Positions 59,621-64,000 of a stretch of DNA of 64,000 nt are shown here, piece by piece. The stretch covers positions 62,001-126,000 of the forward strand of contig ONKA01000010.1 in assembly GCA_900318265.1 (NCBI GenBank), written 5' to 3'. The stretch's first letter is position 1. Every line of letters starts with the position of its first letter. The notes beneath the pieces were generated by a model, which worked only from the letters and a program-made list of their open reading frames with translations, was not told the DNA's origin and searched no databases. Made by a program: the position numbers and the translations under genes. Source of the stretch: an uncultured Bacteroidales bacterium (GTDB taxonomy: Bacteria > Bacteroidota > Bacteroidia > Bacteroidales > F082).

Positions 59621-59741
59621 GGGATTGGCCTGCGGCCAAGAAATCTGAAGAAAATCGATATAAAAATCAATCAGGATTAGCAATGGAGATTTTTGATGGA
59701 TTTTGAACATTTTTGAAAGATTTCTTGCGGAGCAATCCCAT
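59621..59741. repeat. Dispersed repeat A, with inverted right arm
   Basis: Left unit 59621-59676 begins GGGATTGGCCTGCGGCCAAG and runs through AAATCGATATAAAAA; right arm 59719-59741 (GATTTCTTGCGGAGCAATCC) is its reverse complement in outline. A second left unit lies at 60425-60471. The element fills the iorA-iorB gap. Confidence 0.72.
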
Positions 59742-59774
59742 AAAACAATTGTTAAACAGCAAAAACTTAAGCAA

Positions 59775-60344
59775 ATGAAAAAAGATATAGTATTATGCGG
59801 CGTGGGTGGCGACGGTATCGTTTCGGTGGCCAAGATTATCTCTGATGCCGCTCTGAATATGGGCATGAACCTGAAACAGTCCGAGATCCACGGCATGTCG
59901 CAGCGTGGCGGCTCGGTGTTCTCGCACCTCCGTATCTCCGACAATGAGATCTTTGCCGATGTCATCCCGGAAGGTCAGGCCGACATCATCCTCTCATCCG
60001 AGCCTATGGAAGCCCTGCGTTATCTGCCTTGGCTGAGCAAGGAAGGTTGGGTCATCACCAACAATGACCCCTTCATCAACATCAGCAATTATCCCGACAT
60101 GGAAAAGGTCAACGCTGAGTTGGGTAAGCTTGAGCATGTCGTTTCCTTCAACGCCAACGAGATTGCCAAGCAGCTGAAGGCCCGTTCCAACATGGTGCTT
60201 CTGGGTGCCACGGTGCCTTATCTCGGCATCTCCATGGAGAAGGTCGAGGAGGCCATCGCCCACATCTTCGGCAAGAAAGGCCAAGAGGTCGTCGACCTTA
60301 ACATTCAGGCCGTGCGTGCTGGTTACGCCCAGGCCACGAAATAA
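59775..60344 (+). CDS. iorB: Indolepyruvate ferredoxin oxidoreductase, beta subunit
   Basis: 189 residues from ATG 59775 (MKKDIVLCGVGGDGIVSVAK). It is the gamma-type domain of 2-oxoacid:ferredoxin oxidoreductases: GVGGDGIVSVAKIISDAALNMGMNL, then SEIHGMSQRGGSVFSHLR, and an alpha/beta C-terminal part (VLLGATVPYLGISMEKVEEAI). It binds IorA and helps CoA handling. Family length is normal. The frame reaches back to 59703, but that part encodes the dispersed repeat and is excluded. It is likely transcribed with iorA; a palindrome and a terminator follow. Confidence 0.94.
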   Translation: MKKDIVLCGVGGDGIVSVAKIISDAALNMGMNLKQSEIHGMSQRGGSVFSHLRISDNEIFADVIPEGQADIILSSEPMEALRYLPWLSKEGWVITNNDPFINISNYPDMEKVNAELGKLEHVVSFNANEIAKQLKARSNMVLLGATVPYLGISMEKVEEAIAHIFGKKGQEVVDLNIQAVRAGYAQATK

Positions 60345-60349
60345 TCTGT

Positions 60350-60376
60350 TGTAGAGACGCAATGCTTGCGTCTCCA
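60350..60376. repeat. GTAGAGACG-type palindrome after iorB
   Basis: GTAGAGACGCAA-TGC-TTGCGTCTC, stem of 11-12 bp, directly behind the iorB stop. Confidence 0.8.
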
Positions 60377-60384
60377 AAAAAAGA

Positions 60385-60418
60385 AAAATGCCCGATTGGT
60401 TTTCCAGTCGGGCATTTT
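60385..60418. terminator. Bidirectional terminator between iorB and cstA
   Basis: AAAATGCCCGATTGG and CCAGTCGGGCATTTT pair around TTTT (one G-T pair); T-runs on both strands. Confidence 0.88.
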
Positions 60419-60424
60419 ATTATT

Positions 60425-60471
60425 GGGATTGCCTTCGGCAAGAAATCGAAGGAAATCGATATAAAACCAGA
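60425..60471 (+). repeat. Dispersed repeat A, second copy
   Basis: GGGATTGCCTTCGGCAAGAA then ATCGAAGGAAATCGATATAA AACCAGA: close match to 59621-59676. The GCC-TTCG-GGC/GGCC stem differs by compensating changes. It lies just beyond the cstA stop. Confidence 0.72.
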
Positions 60472-60475
60472 TTTT

Positions 60476-61942
60476 CTAGGATTTCTTTATGAAGCAATTC
60501 TTTTGTTTTTTCAAGAAAAGGATAAAGAGAACCAAACCCAACACAGTGATAGCTGCGCCAATGCCGTATCCGACAGGACGGGGCAGGATAGAGCCGAGTC
60601 CACCATCGGCTGCCTTGGCCACGAAGAGGAAACAACCCGTCACCATGGTCATGAAGAGGGCAGGGATGAGGGTGATGAGATACCATAGCTTGCCTTTGTT
60701 CTTGGCCAAGTATACGGAAATAGCCCAAAGTGTCACTGTGGCCAGCACTTGATTGGCCCAAGCAAAGTAACGCCAGATGACCTGGAAGCCTTTGGCATCG
60801 GATATGCTGTAGACCAGGATTGCAGCAGTGACAACAAACATCGGGACTGCCACAATCAGGCGGTTCTTGATGGGCTTTTGGTCATAGTGCATAAAGTCAG
60901 CGATGATGAGTCGCGCCGAACGCAGTGCCGTATCACCCGAGGTGACGGCAGCGCTGATGACACCCAAGATGGTGATGGTGGCGATGACGGGCGTGAACCA
61001 CGTGTTGGCGATGACGCCCACGATGGCGGCACCGCTCTTGCCTGTCACATCGACGACGCTGTTGGGACCAAAGAAATAGGCGGCGGCAGCAGCCCAAATC
61101 AAAGCCACGACACCTTCAGTGATCATGGCACCGTAGAAGATGGGGCGGCCTTGTTTCTCATTCACCATGCAACGCGCCATCAGCGGTGATTGCGTGGCAT
61201 GGAAGCCGGAGATGGCACCACAGGCAATGCTGATGAACATCATCGGGAAGATGGGGTTGTTGGTCGCGTCAGGATGGCGATTCTGCATGCCACTCCACAA
61301 CTCAGGAATCTCAGGCTTGTAGATGAGGAAAGCCACAAAGATGGCCACAGCCATGCCTAACAGCAGGATGCCGAAGATGGGATAAATCTTGCCGATAAGC
61401 TTGTCGATGGGCAATAAGGTGGCGATCAGATAATAAACCAAGATGATGATAATCCAGATGTAAGGGTTCCAGCCTTGCGTGAAGTTGGCGTTCAGCAGCG
61501 TGGCAGGGGTGTTGACGAACACTACGCCGACCAAAATCATCAGAATGATGGTGAAGGCACGCATGATTTGTTTGGCGCCGTTGCCCAAGTAGGTGCCATG
61601 GATTTCGGGCAGGCTTGCCCCCTTGTCGCGCAACGAGATCATGCCAGCGAGGTAATCGTGGACGGCACCAGCAAAGATGCTACCAAATACAATCCAAAGG
61701 AAGGATGCCGTGCCGAACTGTGCGCCCATGATAGCACCGATGATGGGTCCGACGCCTGCGATGTTCAAAAACTGAATCAAGAAGATGCGCCAAGGCTTCA
61801 TCGGAACATAGTCGACACCGTCGGCCATGGTCGTGGCAGGAGTGGGGCGTTGCGGGTCGATGCCGAAGACCTTCTCGACAAGCTTTCCGTATACAAAATA
61901 GCCGAGAATGAGGACGGCCAAAGCGATAAAGAAAGTAATCAT
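60476..61942 (-). CDS. cstA: Carbon starvation protein A-type peptide/pyruvate transporter
   Basis: 488 residues with about 13-14 hydrophobic helices. Family blocks: FLNIAGVGPIIGAIMGAQFGTASFLWIVFGSIFAGAVHDY near the N-terminus, SIACGAISGFHATQSPLMARC and AAVTSGDTALRSARLIIADF. CstA proteins were first linked to peptide uptake during carbon starvation in E. coli, and some take up pyruvate. The protein is shorter than E. coli CstA (~700), in line with Bacteroidota forms. A -7 box (minus TAATTTTG, 61964-61971) lies about 22 bases upstream; it is convergent with iorB. Confidence 0.95.
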   Translation of the reverse strand: MITFFIALAVLILGYFVYGKLVEKVFGIDPQRPTPATTMADGVDYVPMKPWRIFLIQFLNIAGVGPIIGAIMGAQFGTASFLWIVFGSIFAGAVHDYLAGMISLRDKGASLPEIHGTYLGNGAKQIMRAFTIILMILVGVVFVNTPATLLNANFTQGWNPYIWIIIILVYYLIATLLPIDKLIGKIYPIFGILLLGMAVAIFVAFLIYKPEIPELWSGMQNRHPDATNNPIFPMMFISIACGAISGFHATQSPLMARCMVNEKQGRPIFYGAMITEGVVALIWAAAAAYFFGPNSVVDVTGKSGAAIVGVIANTWFTPVIATITILGVISAAVTSGDTALRSARLIIADFMHYDQKPIKNRLIVAVPMFVVTAAILVYSISDAKGFQVIWRYFAWANQVLATVTLWAISVYLAKNKGKLWYLITLIPALFMTMVTGCFLFVAKAADGGLGSILPRPVGYGIGAAITVLGLVLFILFLKKQKNCFIKKS

Positions 61943-61963
61943 AGATGGATAAGTTTAATGGCG

Positions 61964-61971
61964 CAAAATTA
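61964..61971 (-). promoter_or_regulatory. -7 box for cstA
   Basis: Minus-strand TAATTTTG; -33 partner unclear. Confidence 0.5.
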
Positions 61972-62021
61972 CAGTTTTTGAAAGACAAAATACATTGTCG
62001 GGCTCAAAAATAAAAACAAAA

Positions 62022-62049
62022 AAACGGCCTGAAAAACTCCAGACCGTTT
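62022..62049 (-). terminator. Terminator after the PepSY-like lipoprotein genes
   Basis: Minus strand AAACGGTCTG ... CAGGCCGTTT, one mismatch, followed by TTTTTGTTTTTATTTTTG. Confidence 0.8.
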
Positions 62050-62069
62050 GGTTTAGCGTATGAAAAGAA

Positions 62070-62501
62070 TCAATCGTCGAAATCAACGACATTGAATCTT
62101 TTGTCGAATTCAATTTCGAGGCCGTTGCTCAACTCAATGTCCCAACCATTGTTGTCTTTGGCAATCTTCGTGATGGATTGGCCTCCGTCGATACGGTTCA
62201 CATAATTGCTGATTTCGGCAGGAACCAACGCAGCGGGCACCGTCGTGGAAAGGGAAGCGTGGCGGCAGTCCACCTCATCCCATTCGAGTTTGCCGAACAA
62301 ATTGCCGTCAAAGCCAATTTGGGTGTAGTCGCTGAGGGTTACGTCGCAGTCGAGACCATCCTTTATGTTAGCAATCACTTCTGTATCAGGGAAATAAGTC
62401 TTAACAAAAGAGTCGATAACCTGTGCTTTTTTGTCACTATTGCACGAAGTGTTGGTCAAGGCGAAACCGATGAACAGGACTAAATAGACTATTTTTTTCA
62501 T
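62070..62501 (-). CDS. PepSY-like lipoprotein
   Basis: 143 residues. Lipoprotein signal with lipobox TNTSC (KIVYLVLFIGFALTNTSC). The mature part follows the Bacteroidota PepSY-like (DUF2874) two-repeat pattern: FVKTYFPDTEVIANIKDGLDCDVTLSDYTQIGFDGN and, after WDEVDCRHASLSTTVPAALVP, ISNYVNR... WDIELSNGLEIEFDKRFNVVDFDD. Such proteins resemble beta-lactamase-inhibitor-like folds and probably bind proteins in the periplasm or outer membrane; function unknown. It follows, 12 bases behind, a close paralogue with the same architecture, and a terminator ends the unit. Confidence 0.86.
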   Translation of the reverse strand: MKKIVYLVLFIGFALTNTSCNSDKKAQVIDSFVKTYFPDTEVIANIKDGLDCDVTLSDYTQIGFDGNLFGKLEWDEVDCRHASLSTTVPAALVPAEISNYVNRIDGGQSITKIAKDNNGWDIELSNGLEIEFDKRFNVVDFDD

Positions 62502-62513
62502 GGTTGCTTCTGA

Positions 62514-62936
62514 TTAGTCGTCGATTTCCAATATTTTGAAATTGCTGTTGAACTTCAGCTCAAGGCCGTTGTTCAGCTCAATCTCCCAACTTCTGAAATT
62601 CTTTTCCAGTTTTTTGATGATGGTGTTCGGGAAATTGGTGGTCACGTAGGCTGTGATTTGCTCGGGAACAAGTGTGGCGGGCACGGCAGTGAAGGTTGTG
62701 GAGTGCTCGCAGTCGACTTTTTTCCATTCGTTGTTGCGACGGAACTCGATTTTGGTGTAGTCGTTCAACACGACGTCGATGTCATCATCGTCAGGCATCA
62801 CCATTTGGACAGTGGCATTGGGGAAGTGTTGTGTCACAAATTGGGTGATGGCAGGATTGGCGTTAGTGTTTTGTGCCATTGCTGAGGAAAAGCCAAAGCA
62901 AATGATGGCAATGAAAGCGAAAATAAGCTTTTTCAT
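62514..62936 (-). CDS. PepSY-like exported protein
   Basis: 140 residues. Signal peptide about 1-21 (LIFAFIAIICFGFSSAMAQ) with a signal peptidase I-type site and no lipobox, so it is soluble periplasmic, unlike its neighbour. The mature part repeats the same scheme: ITQFVTQHFPNATVQMVMPDDDDIDVVLNDYTKIEFRRN, KKVDCEHSTTFTAVPATLVPEQI and SWEIELNNGLELKFNSNFKILEIDD. Alignment by eye to the downstream gene is end-to-end, so they are tandem duplicates that have diverged in localisation. Function unknown. Its own promoter is not obvious. Confidence 0.86.
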   Translation of the reverse strand: MKKLIFAFIAIICFGFSSAMAQNTNANPAITQFVTQHFPNATVQMVMPDDDDIDVVLNDYTKIEFRRNNEWKKVDCEHSTTFTAVPATLVPEQITAYVTTNFPNTIIKKLEKNFRSWEIELNNGLELKFNSNFKILEIDD

Positions 62937-62999
62937 ATTTGAAAAGATTTTAGTTAGTAATCTGGTGATTAAAAATAAAGTCGCAATAAATGTGCCAGT

Positions 63000-64000
63000 T
63001 TATTCCTTTTTGCCTCCGAACTCCATCAAATATGCCTTTAGGAATGCGTCGATGTTTCCATCCATAACGCTCTGTACATCAGAGGTCTGGTAGTTGGTGC
63101 GGTGGTCCTTCACGCGGCGGTCGTCGAAGACGTAGGAGCGGATTTGTGAACCCCATTCGATCTTCAGTTTGCCCGCCTCGATCTTGTTCTGCTCTTCCAT
63201 GCGGTGGCGCATCTCACGGTCGTAGAGTTGCGACTTCAAGAGGCGCAAGGCGTTCTCGCGGTTCTTGGGTTGGTCACGGGTTTCGGTGTTTTCGATGAGG
63301 ATCTCCTCTTCCTCGCCCGTGTAGGGGTCCTTGTATTGGTAGCGCAGACGCACGCCCGACTCCACCTTGTTCACATTCTGTCCACCGGCACCGCCACTGC
63401 GGAAGGTGTCCCACGACAGGCGCGACTGCTCAATGACGATTTCGATGGTGTCGTCGACGAGCGGGGTGACAAACACCGAGGCGAACGAAGTCATGCGCTT
63501 GCCTTGGGCGTTGTAAGGGCTGACGCGTACCAGACGGTGAACGCCGTTCTCGCCTTTTAGGTAGCCGTAGGCATAGTCGCCTTCGATTTTCATGGTCACC
63601 TGCTTGATGCCGGCATCGTCGGCTTCCAAAAGGTTGGAGATGGTGAGTTTGTATTTGTGGTTTTCGGCATAACGCATGTACATGCGCATGAGCATCTGTG
63701 CCCAGTCTTGGGCCTCGGTGCCGCCTGCGCCCGCGTTGATCTTCAGCACGGCGCTCATGGGGTCGGCCTCTTCGCGCAGCATGTTCTTGAACTCCAGGTT
63801 CTCCACGATTTGGAGGGTGGCGTTGTATTGCTCATCCACTTCCTCCTCGGTGGCCTCGCCTTCTTTGGCAAAGTCGAAGAGCACGGTAAGGTCGTTGCCG
63901 GCATCTTCGGCTTCCTTGTAGCCGTTGAGCCAGCCCTTCACCTCACGCACCTTCTTCATGGTGGCTTCGGCGGCCTTGGGGTCGGCCCAGAACTGCGGGT
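63000..64000 (-). CDS. prfB: Peptide chain release factor 2, 5' end outside the window
   Basis: The minus-strand frame is open to the window edge; codons upstream of the internal Met at 63959 read PQFWADPKAAEAT, the conserved RF2 N-terminal helix, so the real start lies beyond 64000. It ends translation at UAA/UGA. The GGQ loop is SGGAGGQNVNK; the codon-recognition tripeptide position reads SPY (VHRLVRVSPYNAQGKR) rather than the SPF of E. coli, which I believe is normal for Bacteroidales. The family is ~365 residues; about 333 are present. Whether the usual RF2 programmed frameshift near codon 25 exists cannot be seen. Confidence 0.95.
   Translation of the reverse strand, partial: PQFWADPKAAEATMKKVREVKGWLNGYKEAEDAGNDLTVLFDFAKEGEATEEEVDEQYNATLQIVENLEFKNMLREEADPMSAVLKINAGAGGTEAQDWAQMLMRMYMRYAENHKYKLTISNLLEADDAGIKQVTMKIEGDYAYGYLKGENGVHRLVRVSPYNAQGKRMTSFASVFVTPLVDDTIEIVIEQSRLSWDTFRSGGAGGQNVNKVESGVRLRYQYKDPYTGEEEEILIENTETRDQPKNRENALRLLKSQLYDREMRHRMEEQNKIEAGKLKIEWGSQIRSYVFDDRRVKDHRTNYQTSDVQSVMDGNIDAFLKAYLMEFGGKKE

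Overview
The window looks like a chromosomal segment of a member of the Bacteroidota, most likely order Bacteroidales. The evidence is direct: several secreted proteins end in type IX secretion (T9SS) sorting tails (YPNP...G-x-Y), one ends in a gliding-motility-type (type B) tail, SecA has the long ~1100-residue Bacteroidota form, and start sites are repeatedly preceded by the Bacteroidota promoter pattern TTG-N(18-21)-TAnnTTTG rather than by -35/-10 boxes or strong Shine-Dalgarno sequences. Genus cannot be fixed from what is visible. I found no rRNA, tRNA, CRISPR array, transposase or integrase.

Region 1 (about 1-10,900) is an accessory defence island. It begins inside a type I restriction-modification operon: the tail of one HsdM, then a second HsdM fused to HsdS, then two small overlapping-type cargo genes, then HsdR. 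The cargo pair is a single-pass membrane protein of 84 residues and a 361-residue soluble protein; both carry the same short Q/G/N/S repeat, at the C-terminus of the first and the N-terminus of the second. Behind HsdR come an ApeA-like HEPN nuclease, an exonuclease VII large-subunit relative with an added C-terminal membrane anchor, and a RhuM-family protein. Base composition changes sharply inside the HsdM-HsdS gene, which points to modular exchange.

Region 2 (about 11,290-28,000) is core housekeeping: alaS, a M23 peptidase, a MerR regulator, rluD, a T9SS-exported protein, a PASTA protein, ddl, frr, a 44-residue lipoprotein not obvious at normal ORF cut-offs, a GT39-like membrane glycosyltransferase, pyrH and secA. 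Cell-wall, translation and export functions dominate.

Region 3 (28,000-41,800) holds a DUF4143-type ATPase whose upstream region is a regular five-copy 12-bp repeat array, a thioredoxin-fold lipid-free exported protein lacking its CxxC, coaD, a Nudix hydrolase, pyrE, birA, two T9SS-exported proteins, a TonB-dependent receptor, and oligopeptidase B interrupted in frame by a palindromic repeat.

Region 4 (41,800-52,300) is carbohydrate and amino-acid catabolism: a GH29 fucosidase divergent from a GH13 amylase and a GH13_8 branching enzyme, an outer-membrane barrel protein, a pyruvate carboxylase B/oxaloacetate decarboxylase alpha-type protein, a lipoprotein and urocanate hydratase.

Region 5 (52,400-64,000) has a T9SS-exported amidase, a type B sorted protein, a DUF1573 lipoprotein, the yajC-ybbR-coaE operon, iorA-iorB, cstA, two PepSY-like paralogues and most of prfB. 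Five families of short dispersed palindromic repeats sit in the intergenic gaps of regions 2-5, and some double as terminators.
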